Positions 17,941 through 27,179 of a stretch of DNA of 64,000 bases are shown here, piece by piece. Below the pieces are notes generated by a model. It did no database searches. It was not told the DNA's origin and saw nothing but the letters and a program-made list of their open reading frames with translations. The position numbers and the translations under genes are program-made. Source of the DNA: Thalassovita litoralis (GTDB lineage: Bacteria > Pseudomonadota > Alphaproteobacteria > Rhodobacterales > Rhodobacteraceae); contig NZ_FXTO01000003.1 in assembly GCF_900182725.1 (NCBI RefSeq), positions 1 to 64,000 of the forward strand. The letters are read 5' to 3'. Every line of letters starts with the position of its first letter. Position 1 is the first letter of the stretch.

Positions 17941-18849
17941 ATGGACACGCAGATCACACGGGCCAGTTGGCTGATGGTTGGCATTCTGGGGCTGACATGG
18001 GGCGGGACGTTTCTGTTGATCGAACTGGCCCTGCGGGGGATTACCCCGCTGTGGCTAGCCTCTGGGCGGATCGGGTTTGGCACGGTGTCGCTGTTGGCCG
18101 TCTGGGCGCTGCGGGGCGGCAAGCTGTGGCAAAGCGAAACGCGGGACTGGCCGGTGTTGATCATCATCGGTGGGCTGAGTTCGGCAATCCCATTCATGTT
18201 GCTAAGCTGGGGCCAGCAATTCGTGACCAGCGGCTTTGCCGGGGTCAGCATGGCCGCCGTGGCCCTGATCGTACTGCCACTGGCGCATTTTTTCGTCCCC
18301 GGAGAGCGGATGACCCTGCGCCGGACCCTGGGGTTTGTGATCGGATTTGCCGGGGTGGTGCTGCTGATCGGCGGACAAGCCTTCGCCAGCACCGGGGCGG
18401 CGTGGGAAATTCCGGGGCGGATCGCCTGTTTGGGGGCAGCCGCCTGTTATGCCAGCAGTTCGGTACTGATGCGCCGCCTGCCGCCGGTGGACCCGGTGGG
18501 GCTGGCCACGATCGTGATGGTGATCGGCTCGGCGCTGGTGATCCCAATGGCGCTGGTCGTCGAAGGGCCACCCCCGGCGGTGTCGCTGCAAACGCTGGGC
18601 ATTCTGGCCTTTCTGGGATTGGTCCCCACAGCGGCGGCAAACCTGATCCGGGTGCTGGTGATCCGCAGCGCCGGGCCGGTGTTCATGAGCCTGACCAATT
18701 ATCAGGTGCCGGTTTGGTCCGTGGTGTTGGGGTCCGTGGTATTGGCGGAACCCCTGCCCCCCAGCCTGATCTGGGCGCTGGCATTGATCCTAAGCGGTGT
18801 GGCGCTTAGCCAATATGGCGCGTTGCGGCGGCTGTTTTTCAGCCGCTGA
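17941..18849 (+). CDS. EamA/DMT-family transporter
   Basis: 302 aa with about ten hydrophobic helices in two EamA repeats (first repeat LTWGGTFLLIELALRGITP, second starting near GRIACLGAAACYASSSVLM). It is an inner-membrane exporter of metabolites or amino acids by family; the substrate cannot be predicted. I chose ATG 17941, which has AGAGG before it. Its last 11 bases overlap the convergent folP gene. Confidence 0.87.
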   Translation: MDTQITRASWLMVGILGLTWGGTFLLIELALRGITPLWLASGRIGFGTVSLLAVWALRGGKLWQSETRDWPVLIIIGGLSSAIPFMLLSWGQQFVTSGFAGVSMAAVALIVLPLAHFFVPGERMTLRRTLGFVIGFAGVVLLIGGQAFASTGAAWEIPGRIACLGAAACYASSSVLMRRLPPVDPVGLATIVMVIGSALVIPMALVVEGPPPAVSLQTLGILAFLGLVPTAAANLIRVLVIRSAGPVFMSLTNYQVPVWSVVLGSVVLAEPLPPSLIWALALILSGVALSQYGALRRLFFSR

Positions 18850-19852
18850 CACAGCCATCCGACACCGCCCGCCACAGGCTAAGCGCCGAGCGGGTTTCAG
18901 CCACGTCATGCACCCGCAGGATTTGCACGCCTTCCATTACCGCATGAAGCGCCACGGACACCGATCCCGCCGCGCGGTCGCGCGGGTCCGGCGCGTTGCC
19001 GATGGTGCCAATAAACCGCTTGCGCGATACCCCCAGAAGGATGCCGCAGCCCAAGGCGTGAAATAGCGAAATACGGTTCAGCAACAACAGGTTATGTTCC
19101 AGCGTTTTGCCAAATCCGATACCGGGATCAATCACGATCTGGTCACGCGTCAAGCCCAGACTTTCGGCATGGGCGACGCGTTCTTCCAGAAAATCATACA
19201 CATCCAGCAGCACGTTATCATAGCGCGGGGCCAGATGCATGACCTGCGGTTCGCCCTGTGTGTGCATCAACATCACCGGGATATGGTGGCGGGCGCAATA
19301 ATCGGCCAAGGCAGGATCAAAGGTGAAACCAGACACGTCATTGACGATATTCGCCCCCGCCGCGATGGCAGCCTGCGCCACCGGGGCCTTGCGCGTATCG
19401 ACAGAGATCGGCACAGCCATTTCGCTGCGGATGCGGCGGATCACCGGGGCAATCCGGGCCTGTTCTTCCTCGACCGGAACCCATGCCGCACCGGGGCGGG
19501 TGGATTCCCCGCCCACATCAATCAGATCTGCCCCTTGTTCCACCATATGACGAGCGTGGTCCAAGGCCTGATCCGGGGCATCATGCGCCCCGCCGTCGGA
19601 AAAGCTGTCTGGGGTGACATTCAGGATTCCCATTACCGTAGGGCGATCCAGCGGCACACCGGCCATTGGGGCGCGGGGGGCGGTCAGACGATCCAGTATA
19701 TCCTGCGGGGCATCCTGTGCTGAAATCAGACGGGTGCCGGTGCGGGTGATTTCCTCGATCCGGTCAAACCACGCCCAGCCCCCGGCCAACGTGAGCGCCC
19801 CATCGGGACGGCACGGATCAATCTGGGTGATCGGGCGATAATAGCGTTTCAT
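18839..19852 (-). CDS. folP: Dihydropteroate synthase
   Basis: 337 aa. It joins 4-aminobenzoate to dihydropterin pyrophosphate to make dihydropteroate (folate synthesis; sulfonamide target). A TIM barrel starts near residue 70 with VMGILNVTPDSFSDGG, then DVGGESTRPGA, and the C-terminal GVSRKRFIG with catalytic Lys/Arg. About 65 residues precede the barrel (MKRYYRPITQIDP), longer than in E. coli but usual in Rhodobacterales. The start is ATG 19852. The folB-like gene lies 28 bases upstream on the same strand, so they form an operon. Confidence 0.95.
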   Translation of the reverse strand: MKRYYRPITQIDPCRPDGALTLAGGWAWFDRIEEITRTGTRLISAQDAPQDILDRLTAPRAPMAGVPLDRPTVMGILNVTPDSFSDGGAHDAPDQALDHARHMVEQGADLIDVGGESTRPGAAWVPVEEEQARIAPVIRRIRSEMAVPISVDTRKAPVAQAAIAAGANIVNDVSGFTFDPALADYCARHHIPVMLMHTQGEPQVMHLAPRYDNVLLDVYDFLEERVAHAESLGLTRDQIVIDPGIGFGKTLEHNLLLLNRISLFHALGCGILLGVSRKRFIGTIGNAPDPRDRAAGSVSVALHAVMEGVQILRVHDVAETRSALSLWRAVSDGCVSG

Positions 19853-19880
19853 GGCATTCTCCGGCAGGAATGCCCGATGG

Positions 19881-20801
19881 TTACAGCATCTTGACGTCAA
19901 CCGCCACTGCCCGCAGCGGCAGGGTATCGTCCTTAGGCAGGTCTTCTCCGATGATCAGCACGTCAGCGGCCTGCATTTCGCGGGCAAACCACAGCACCAC
20001 CCCCAGCGCCTGACGCGGGTGGGCCGAAGGCCCATCAACCGCATCCAGCACGATTTTGGACGGTGCCCAAACGCTGATCTGATCGTTTTTCATCGACCAA
20101 TCCAGTTCCGTGCGGGTGTTCACCACCACACAACGCCTGTCGCGCCCCGCCAGCACCCATGCGTTTTGCTCAATCGCCAACAGGTCAATCCGCCGTTGCG
20201 CCATCGGGTTGCAGGCCTGCGGGGCCGCCTGATCGGGTGCCCCAACGCACAGGATGGTTGGGCGGTGTTCCTGTTCCAACTGGTCAATCCAATGCGACAG
20301 CAGCGGCGATTGCACCGCAGCATTGGACAGATACACGACCTGCGGATGCGGCTTATCTTCGGCGGGGGCATGGGGATGCACGTCTTTGCGAGCACGCACG
20401 ATTTCCACCCCCAGCGCACCGGGACCACGATCCAGCTTTTCGATCCGCACGAAAACCCGCATGGCCTGCGGTTCGGCCAGAATACGTTCGGCAACCCGTT
20501 CAGCCAGCGTTTCCAACAGGTTCAGCCGTTCGGCGGCCAGTTCATGCGCGATGGCTTCGGTCACACGGTCATAAGACAGGATACGATCCACATCGTCATC
20601 GACGGGTCCGGTCAGGGGGCGCACCTCGACCACGATGTTGAACTGGATGCGTTGGGTTGTGCCGCGTTCCTTCTGGAAGGCACCGATTTCCACCTCGACC
20701 ACATGATCGCGCAGGGAAATCCGATCCAGCGGCCCCTCGCCTGCCGTCCCTTCGGCCCGTTCAGACGGATGGGCAAAGGCCCATTTAAGTTCCTGTGACA
20801 T
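19881..20801 (-). CDS. folB: Dihydroneopterin aldolase with C-terminal extension
   Basis: 306 aa. Residues about 23-135 are a FolB domain: DRISLRDHVVEVEIGAF at the start, ILSYDRVTEAI, then LLETLAERVAERIL, with the conserved active-site region (Tyr/Glu of IGAFQKER). FolB normally has about 120 residues. Here 170 more follow (from PHPQVVYLSNAAVQ), with no motif I recognise. The enzyme cleaves dihydroneopterin to hydroxymethyl-dihydropterin. It is the first gene of folB-folP; no folK lies here. Confidence 0.85.
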   Translation of the reverse strand: MSQELKWAFAHPSERAEGTAGEGPLDRISLRDHVVEVEIGAFQKERGTTQRIQFNIVVEVRPLTGPVDDDVDRILSYDRVTEAIAHELAAERLNLLETLAERVAERILAEPQAMRVFVRIEKLDRGPGALGVEIVRARKDVHPHAPAEDKPHPQVVYLSNAAVQSPLLSHWIDQLEQEHRPTILCVGAPDQAAPQACNPMAQRRIDLLAIEQNAWVLAGRDRRCVVVNTRTELDWSMKNDQISVWAPSKIVLDAVDGPSAHPRQALGVVLWFAREMQAADVLIIGEDLPKDDTLPLRAVAVDVKML

Positions 20802-20929
20802 TGGTCGCCCCTTCCGCGCCTGACGCCGGGCGCTGCGTATCCGTTTGCACCCAATTTAATGGGATTGGCAACCGGGCAACAGGCGCGATACGCCTGAATC
20901 CCGGCCAAAACCGGCATATGCGGCGGGCG

Positions 20930-21547
20930 TCAGTTTTGTGACAGCTCGGTTTGTGGCCGATAGAAGTGATGCACCCCGATCGTGGCTGTCCGCGAAAACT
21001 TGCGCGACCATTTCGGACGCACGGCCTTGGTGTGGTAATACGTGGCCCCATCGGTCAGGTTGCGCGGCGCGCCGGACAGGATCAGCTTGGCCACCTTGGC
21101 CACCCGCTCAAAGGCCCGAGGTTCGCCAATCACTTCGGCGTGACCATCACAGGTATAGGTGAACTGGCACTGATATTTCCGACCCGTCCCCTGATTGATC
21201 ACACCACAAACAGTATCGGGAAACCGGGGGCTTTCGACGCGGTTCATGATCACTTCGGCCACGGCAAATTGGCCTTTGACGCTTTCACCACGGGCTTCGA
21301 AATACAGGGCTTCGGCCAGACAGCGCCATTCCTCGCCGCCCTTTGCCTTGGGAAGTCCCGCCAGCCATTCGCGCGAATAGCTGATTTGTTCAAGCTTGCC
21401 CGAGGGGCGTAGCAGTTTGCTTAACCGGGTGGCAGATTGCCCAAATAACCCGCGTTGTTCCTGCTTCAGCACTTGGTCCATCGGGGTGTCGGCAACAGCC
21501 GGGACCACCGTCGAAAGGGCCAGAATACAGGCCAGAAGGATACGCAT
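20930..21547 (-). CDS. SleB/CwlJ-type cell wall hydrolase
   Basis: 205 aa. A signal peptide covers residues 1-20 (ILLACILALSTVVPAVA). The C-terminal Hydrolase_2 domain starts near 85 (RCLAEALYFEARGES, VAEVIMNRV, YQCQFTYTCDG) and has the family catalytic Glu in EARGE. It probably cuts peptidoglycan in the periplasm, as a lytic transglycosylase-like enzyme. I chose ATG 21547 for its signal peptide and the GGAGA upstream. It is transcribed alone; the 128 bases between it and folB hold nothing I can identify. Confidence 0.87.
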   Translation of the reverse strand: MRILLACILALSTVVPAVADTPMDQVLKQEQRGLFGQSATRLSKLLRPSGKLEQISYSREWLAGLPKAKGGEEWRCLAEALYFEARGESVKGQFAVAEVIMNRVESPRFPDTVCGVINQGTGRKYQCQFTYTCDGHAEVIGEPRAFERVAKVAKLILSGAPRNLTDGATYYHTKAVRPKWSRKFSRTATIGVHHFYRPQTELSQN

Positions 21548-21719
21548 TTTTTCAGTCTCCGAACCACGGAAGCGTCCAAAAACGCTGCCACAGCACCCGG
21601 CGCATAGAGAAAAAATCGCGTTTCGTCCACCCAAGGCGGGAAAAATCGGCCAGTTTGCGCCAGTTCGGGGCGGGTTAACGCCCCCAGAAAACTGGAACAA
21701 ACCGTTTTATTTCAATGCG

Positions 21720-24287
21720 CTAACCCGAAATATAGCCCAACTTATCCCGAACAGCCAATTGCGCTGCCGCCAACCGTGCAACCGGCACCCGGAAGGGCGA
21801 ACAGGACACATAACTGAACCCGGCCTCGCGGCAAAAAGCGATTGATTCGGGGTTCCCGCCGTGTTCGCCACAGATAGACAAAGTCAAGTTCGGATGCGCT
21901 TCGCGACCACGTGCGGCACCGATGCTCAGCAACTCGCCCACGCCTTCGGTGTCCAGCATGTGAAACGGGTCTTCAGGGTAAACGCCCTGCTGCACATAGG
22001 CCGACATGAACCGCCCCGCATCATCGCGCGACAAGCCATAGGTCATCTGCGTTAGATCGTTCGTTCCGAAAGACAGGAATTCGCAATGGGTGGCAATTTC
22101 CCCCGCCCGCAAGGCCGCACGCGGCGTTTCCACCATGACCCCCAGACGATAGGCGAACTTCACCCCGGTTTCATTGCGCACCGCCACGGCCACGGCATCA
22201 ACGCGGGTTTTCACCAGTTCCACCTCGCGCTTGGCCGATACCAGCGGGATCATGATTTCCGGCACCACCGGATCACCATCGCGGCTGGCTTCGATCGTAG
22301 CCTCGAAAATCGCGCGGGCCTGCATTTCATAGATTTCCGGCACGGTGATCCCCAGCCGCACGCCGCGCATCCCCAACATGGGGTTATATTCGCTCAGCGC
22401 CTCGACCCGGCGGGTCACGTCGGACAGGGGCAGATCCAGCGCCTCGGCCAGTTCGCGGTGTCCGGCGCGGTCGCTGGGCAGGAATTCGTGCAAGGGCGGA
22501 TCAAACAGGCGGATACAAACGGGTTGCCCCTGCATGATACGGAACAGTTCCGCGAAATCCGCCCGTTGCATCGGCAACAGACGGTCCAGCGCGGCACGAC
22601 GGTCCTGACTGTCATCGGCAAAGATCATTTCCCGCATCACGGTCAGGCGATCCGCCTCGAAGAACATATGTTCGGTCCGGCACAGGCCAATCCCCTGCGC
22701 CCCGAAATTGCGGGCAGTGGTGGCATCCGCCGGGGTGTCGGCATTCGCCCGCACCCCGATATCGCGATATTCATCTGCCCAGCCCATCAAGGTCTGAAAG
22801 GCATCGTCCTGCGCGGCTTCCAGCATCGGGGCTTCGCCCGCCAACACTTCGCCATTGGTGCCGTCGATGGTGATCACATCCCCGGCGCGGAATTCGCGCC
22901 CGTCCGGGGTTTCCAGCGTCTTGCGCCGGGTGTGGAACGTCAAGGACGACGCCCCCACCACACAGGGCAACCCCATGCCGCGCCCGATCACGGCGGCGTG
23001 GCTGGTCATACCGCCCCGTTCCGTCAACACCGCCACGGCGGCGTGCATCCCGCGAATGTCTTCGGGGCTGGTTTCCCGGCGCACCAGAACGCAGGCTTCG
23101 CCCCGTGCGGCGCTGGCCTGTGCTTCGGCCGCCGAAAACACGATCCGCCCCGAGGCCGCCCCCGGACTGGCCGCAATCCCCCGCGCCAGCCGGTCGCGCC
23201 GGGCGTCCGGGTCCACCTGACGGTGTAGCAATTCGTTCATGGCCCGCGGTTCAATGCGCAGCAACGCCTCTTCCTTGGGGATGATCCCATCCTCGGCCAG
23301 GCTGATCGCAATACGCACCGCAGCGCGGGCGGTACGGGCCACGCGCACACCGTCCAGAATATGCACCCGCCCGTTTTCAATGGTAAATTCGGCCTGCATT
23401 TCCTCGCGCAGGCGTTGGCGCATCATTCCTGTATGGCGGATCAGGTCATCGAACGCATCAGGGGCCAGTTCCTGCAAGGACGGCCCGCGCGGATCGCGTT
23501 CCAAAAACAACGCCCCTGCCCCCACAGACAGCGCATCGCGCCCCTGTGATTGCGACAGATACCGCCCGGTGATTTGCGGCTCTCCGGTTTTGGAGTGCAC
23601 AAGCTGGATCACGCCCGAACCGCATTCCCCCTGCCCCATTCCCAGCGCCATTTCCTGCACCACCAGCCCCAGCCCGGCATCCGCAGGCGCGCCCTTGGCC
23701 TGCCGCAGCAGCCGCGCCGTGGTGCCTTCCCATGCGCGGGCCATAGATCGCAACACCTCGGCCAGTTGCACGGCAGGGTCTTGGGGGAATTCCTCTTCGG
23801 TTTCATCTTCGTAGGCGCGTAATACCTCGGACAGCCCTTCGGGACCATCCAGCGCCACATCGTCGAACATATCCGGGTCCAGCCGCGCCACATGGATGGC
23901 ATAGGCCTGCACGAACCGCAGATACATGGCCGCCGCAGCCTCGGCCCCCAGTTGGTCGCACAGATCAACATACATCGCATCGTTCATGCCGATATTCAGC
24001 ACCGCCCCCGGCCCGCCCCAATCCGGGTCTTCCGAGGACGGGCGCACGCATAAAAGCGGTGCATCGCCAAAGGGTTCCAACAACGCAGGGATATTCGGCA
24101 TGTCCCCCGCAGCAATCCGATGTACCGCGTCAAAGCTAAGCGCCACAGTTTTCGGCACCGGCAAATCCAGCCGCACCAGACGTTGCAGGCATTTCGCCCG
24201 CCCGCCATGCGTGGACGCCGTCATCGGGGCCGAAGGGGTAATCAGGGTGATGTGTGGATCGTTTTGCTGCACTGCGGCACCTTTCAT
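21720..24287 (-). CDS. PPDK-like PEP-utilising enzyme (divergent)
   Basis: 855 aa. The domain order is that of pyruvate phosphate dikinase: N-terminal ATP-binding region, phosphohistidine domain with RGGMTSHAAVIGRG (His430), and a PEP/pyruvate barrel with GIGLCRTEHMFF. It ends in LSICGEHGGNPES (catalytic Cys806) and VSCSPFRVPVARLAAAQ. The N-terminal region is atypical: the usual nucleotide loop and the SMPGMMDT motif are replaced (CVRPSSEDPDWGGPGAVLN), so dikinase activity is uncertain. I chose ATG 24287, because a dispersed repeat arm lies further upstream and the frame there is not coding. It is downstream of glyS on the same strand. Confidence 0.78.
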   Translation of the reverse strand: MKGAAVQQNDPHITLITPSAPMTASTHGGRAKCLQRLVRLDLPVPKTVALSFDAVHRIAAGDMPNIPALLEPFGDAPLLCVRPSSEDPDWGGPGAVLNIGMNDAMYVDLCDQLGAEAAAAMYLRFVQAYAIHVARLDPDMFDDVALDGPEGLSEVLRAYEDETEEEFPQDPAVQLAEVLRSMARAWEGTTARLLRQAKGAPADAGLGLVVQEMALGMGQGECGSGVIQLVHSKTGEPQITGRYLSQSQGRDALSVGAGALFLERDPRGPSLQELAPDAFDDLIRHTGMMRQRLREEMQAEFTIENGRVHILDGVRVARTARAAVRIAISLAEDGIIPKEEALLRIEPRAMNELLHRQVDPDARRDRLARGIAASPGAASGRIVFSAAEAQASAARGEACVLVRRETSPEDIRGMHAAVAVLTERGGMTSHAAVIGRGMGLPCVVGASSLTFHTRRKTLETPDGREFRAGDVITIDGTNGEVLAGEAPMLEAAQDDAFQTLMGWADEYRDIGVRANADTPADATTARNFGAQGIGLCRTEHMFFEADRLTVMREMIFADDSQDRRAALDRLLPMQRADFAELFRIMQGQPVCIRLFDPPLHEFLPSDRAGHRELAEALDLPLSDVTRRVEALSEYNPMLGMRGVRLGITVPEIYEMQARAIFEATIEASRDGDPVVPEIMIPLVSAKREVELVKTRVDAVAVAVRNETGVKFAYRLGVMVETPRAALRAGEIATHCEFLSFGTNDLTQMTYGLSRDDAGRFMSAYVQQGVYPEDPFHMLDTEGVGELLSIGAARGREAHPNLTLSICGEHGGNPESIAFCREAGFSYVSCSPFRVPVARLAAAQLAVRDKLGYISG

Positions 24288-24353
24288 CAATGGCCGCAGA
24301 ATACGCCCCATCCGGGACAAGGCAAGCCCGCGCCGGGAAATTTCCGCACGCGG

Positions 24354-24377
24354 GCTTTCATCTTGCAAAAAATACTC
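24354..24377 (-). repeat. Dispersed repeat arm (single)
   Basis: On the reverse strand it reads GAGTATTTTTTGCAAGATGA, continuing AAGC. This is the same arm as at 37053 and 43425. It lies in the spacer between glyS and the PPDK-like gene. Confidence 0.75.
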
Positions 24378-24424
24378 TGGGGTTTTCGGGCAAGGAGACA
24401 ACGCCCCCTGCCCTTTCCCCGGTC

Positions 24425-26650
24425 TTAGCCTTCGATCCGGTTCAGATCGGCCACCGACAGGCAAATCACGCGGATGCGCGACAGCAGGTTCAGACGGTTG
24501 CGCCGCACCACCTGATTGTCGGAATTGACCTGCACCGCCGTAAAGAACGCATCAATCGGGGCACGCAGCGATGCCATCGCAGACATGGCGGCCTCGAAAT
24601 CTTCGGCCTGCATGGCAGGGGCAATCTGCGCTTCCGCGCTGTCCAGCGCGGCGAACAGGGCTTTTTCCTCGTCCGTTTCCGCGAATTTGACATCCGCGCC
24701 AAAGGAATATTCCACCCCATCCTTTTCTTCGGCCTGCGTCAGGATGTTGTTGGCGCGTTTGAACCCTTGCAACAGGTTTTCACCGTCATCGGTGGTCAGG
24801 AACCCGCCCAAGGCACGGGCACGTTTGACCAGCAGGGTCAGATCGTCATTGCCGGGCATGGACAGGCACGCGTCAATCACGTCATGGCGCATCCCCTGAT
24901 CCCGCAGGTAAACTTTGAGCCGGTCGTGGAAGAAAGCCAGCAAATCGGCGCTGATGTCCGGCACGGGGGCGGCCACCTCTTGCACCTTCGCCTGTGCATC
25001 GGGGGCCAGCTTGGCCAGCACGGTTTCCAGCGCCGCACCGAACACACCATGATCGGCGATTTCATCCAGCATGTCGTTCAGGGCAGCCAAATCCGCGCCA
25101 TCGGCATCGGATTGGGTGATGTGGTGCTTCAACAACTGGCTGTCGATGAAACGATCCAGATTGACGCGCATATCCCCGGTCAGAACGATACGGATCACCC
25201 CCAGCGCAGCACGGCGCAGGGCGAACGGGTCTTTGGACCCGGTGGGTTTTTCATCAATCGCCCAGAATCCGGTCAGCGTATCCAGCTTATCCGCCAGTGC
25301 CACGATAGAGGACACGTCCTCGGACGGGACATCGTCAGACGGCCCCAACGGTGCGTAATGCTGCTGACAGGCATTTGCCACAGCCTGCGGCAGGCCCGCC
25401 GCTTCGGCGTAATAGCGCCCCATCAAGCCCTGCAATTCAGGGAATTCATACACCATTTCAGACGACAAATCAGCCTTGGCCACCTGTGCCGCCTGCTGCG
25501 CCAGATCAGGGTCCACCGACAGCACCGGCGCGATTTCACGCGACAACGCCGCAATGCGGGCAATCCGCGCCGCCTGTGTTCCCAGCTTATTGTGGAAGGT
25601 CACGTTCGACAGGCGTTCGGTCCATTCCGACATCCCGGCCTTGGCCACCCGCAGATCGTTTTCCCAGAAGAATTTCGCATCCGACAGACGCGCCGACAGC
25701 ACCTTTTGGTTGCCCGCCAGAATGGTTTTGCCGTGATCCACGGTTTCGCGGTTCGCCACGGTGATAAACCGTTCGATGCGTCCGGTTTTCGGGTTTTTCA
25801 CGCTGAAAAACTTCTGGTGTTCCTTCATCGAGGTTTGCAGCACCTCGGGCGGAAGGGACAGGAAATCAGCGCCAATTTCGCCCATCAGCACAACAGGCCA
25901 TTCCACCAGACCGGCCACTTCGGCCAGCAGGCCGCGATCTTCGACGACCTCCAGACCGCTGGCAAAGGCCATGTTGGTCGCGTCCTGCCAGATGGCATTG
26001 GCGCGTTCTTCGGCGGACAGGATCACATGGTCGCGCTTCAGCTTGGCCGCGTAATCATCAAAGCCCGAAACCGCAAACCGCCCCGACCCCATGAAACGGT
26101 GGCCCTGCGTGGTGTTGCCGGATGTGATCCCGTCCACATCCATCGGCACCACTTCGGCCCCGGCTTCGTCGCTCAGGATGCACAGGATCGAATGCAGCGG
26201 ACGCACCCAGCGCAGACTGCCCGCGCCCCAGCGCATAGATTTGGGCCACGGGAAATTGCGAATGGCATCTTCCAGCACCTCGGCCACGATCTCGGCGGCG
26301 GGGCGGCCCGGCTTTTCGATCACGGCAAAGAAAACGCGGCCTTTCTTTTCGTCGCGTTCTTCCAACTGGTCACGGGTCAGCCCCGCACCGCGCAGGAAGC
26401 CTTCGATGGCTTTTTCCGGCGCATCCACACGCGGGCCTTTGCGTTCTTCGCGCAAAGTGGGGCTTTCGGCCAGCAGCCCTTCGATGGTCAGCGCCAGACG
26501 ACGGGGCGTGGAAAAGGCCGCCGCCCCCGCATAGGTCAGCCCGGCATTCACCAGACCATCGGTCACACGTTTTTTCAGGTCGTCCGCCGCACGCGCCTGC
26601 ATACGGGCCGGGATTTCCTCGGAGAAGAGTTCAATCAGCAAATCGGGCAT
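24425..26650 (-). CDS. glyS: Glycine-tRNA ligase beta subunit
   Basis: 741 aa. With GlyQ it forms the alpha2beta2 bacterial glycyl-tRNA synthetase. The N-terminus MPDLLIELFSEEIPARMQ is the conserved start of the beta chain, followed by the HD-like/DALR tRNA-binding region at the C-terminus (FFTAVQVNSDNQVVRRNRL). The start ATG lies one base after the stop of the upstream DUF6446-like gene, so translation is coupled. It is part of the operon glyQ - DUF6446 - glyS, probably with the PPDK-like gene. Confidence 0.96.
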   Translation of the reverse strand: MPDLLIELFSEEIPARMQARAADDLKKRVTDGLVNAGLTYAGAAAFSTPRRLALTIEGLLAESPTLREERKGPRVDAPEKAIEGFLRGAGLTRDQLEERDEKKGRVFFAVIEKPGRPAAEIVAEVLEDAIRNFPWPKSMRWGAGSLRWVRPLHSILCILSDEAGAEVVPMDVDGITSGNTTQGHRFMGSGRFAVSGFDDYAAKLKRDHVILSAEERANAIWQDATNMAFASGLEVVEDRGLLAEVAGLVEWPVVLMGEIGADFLSLPPEVLQTSMKEHQKFFSVKNPKTGRIERFITVANRETVDHGKTILAGNQKVLSARLSDAKFFWENDLRVAKAGMSEWTERLSNVTFHNKLGTQAARIARIAALSREIAPVLSVDPDLAQQAAQVAKADLSSEMVYEFPELQGLMGRYYAEAAGLPQAVANACQQHYAPLGPSDDVPSEDVSSIVALADKLDTLTGFWAIDEKPTGSKDPFALRRAALGVIRIVLTGDMRVNLDRFIDSQLLKHHITQSDADGADLAALNDMLDEIADHGVFGAALETVLAKLAPDAQAKVQEVAAPVPDISADLLAFFHDRLKVYLRDQGMRHDVIDACLSMPGNDDLTLLVKRARALGGFLTTDDGENLLQGFKRANNILTQAEEKDGVEYSFGADVKFAETDEEKALFAALDSAEAQIAPAMQAEDFEAAMSAMASLRAPIDAFFTAVQVNSDNQVVRRNRLNLLSRIRVICLSVADLNRIEG

Positions 26651-26651
26651 A

Positions 26652-27179
26652 TCAGTAGCCTTTCGGCGGAGTTGGGCAATCGGCAGGGGCAGGTTCACCG
26701 TTGAACACGACCTCTCCGCAATGGTTGATCTGGTTCCAGACATAGCCGCGTCCGTCGTCCATCACAGCGACGATGCGATCAATGCCATAGTGAAAATTGG
26801 CCTGCCCAAGGAAAGCCAGCGCCGTACCGTTTTCCAGTGCGCGGCCCAGTTCCTTGGCGTCGAAACAATCGAACCAGCCCGGCGCAACCAGCGGGTCGGC
26901 CTTGGCATAGGATTGGAAGGTTTCGGTCAACATGGCCTGACTGTGGTTCGTGGTGAAACAGGCCCGATACCGGATGGGCGAGCTGTCAGAATCAATGGCC
27001 TGAAAATTATCATAGATAATCGGCTCGGGCTGGCCCGACGCCAGCGATGTCATCTGGACATCATCCGTACCGTTGGCCACCACTTCATCATAATAGGCGT
27101 AAACCTGAAGCCAATACATTGCCGCACCTGCGGCCAAGGCAGTAAACACGATAAAACCCGCCAGTATTTTCCCAATCAT
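26652..27179 (-). CDS. DUF6446-like membrane-anchored protein
   Basis: 175 aa. One N-terminal transmembrane helix or uncleaved signal lies at residues 4-24 ([21 protein letters not shown]), followed by a periplasmic domain with cysteines in [26 protein letters not shown] and ADCPTP, possibly two disulfides. I believe it belongs to DUF6446, known from Rhodobacterales. It overlaps glyQ by 4 bases (ATGA) and abuts glyS, so it is always made with the glycyl-tRNA synthetase. Function is unknown. Confidence 0.72.
   Translation of the reverse strand: MIGKILAGFIVFTALAAGAAMYWLQVYAYYDEVVANGTDDVQMTSLASGQPEPIIYDNFQAIDSDSSPIRYRACFTTNHSQAMLTETFQSYAKADPLVAPGWFDCFDAKELGRALENGTALAFLGQANFHYGIDRIVAVMDDGRGYVWNQINHCGEVVFNGEPAPADCPTPPKGY

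Noticed and set aside
20802-20929. Possible small RNA between folB and the cell wall hydrolase gene
   Set aside because: A few short GC repeats only, with no promoter, terminator or known RNA pattern.
24254-26704. 816-codon open frame opposite glyS
   Set aside because: Antisense to glyS over nearly its full length. The translation is low-complexity Arg/Gln/His/Gly and matches no family I know.
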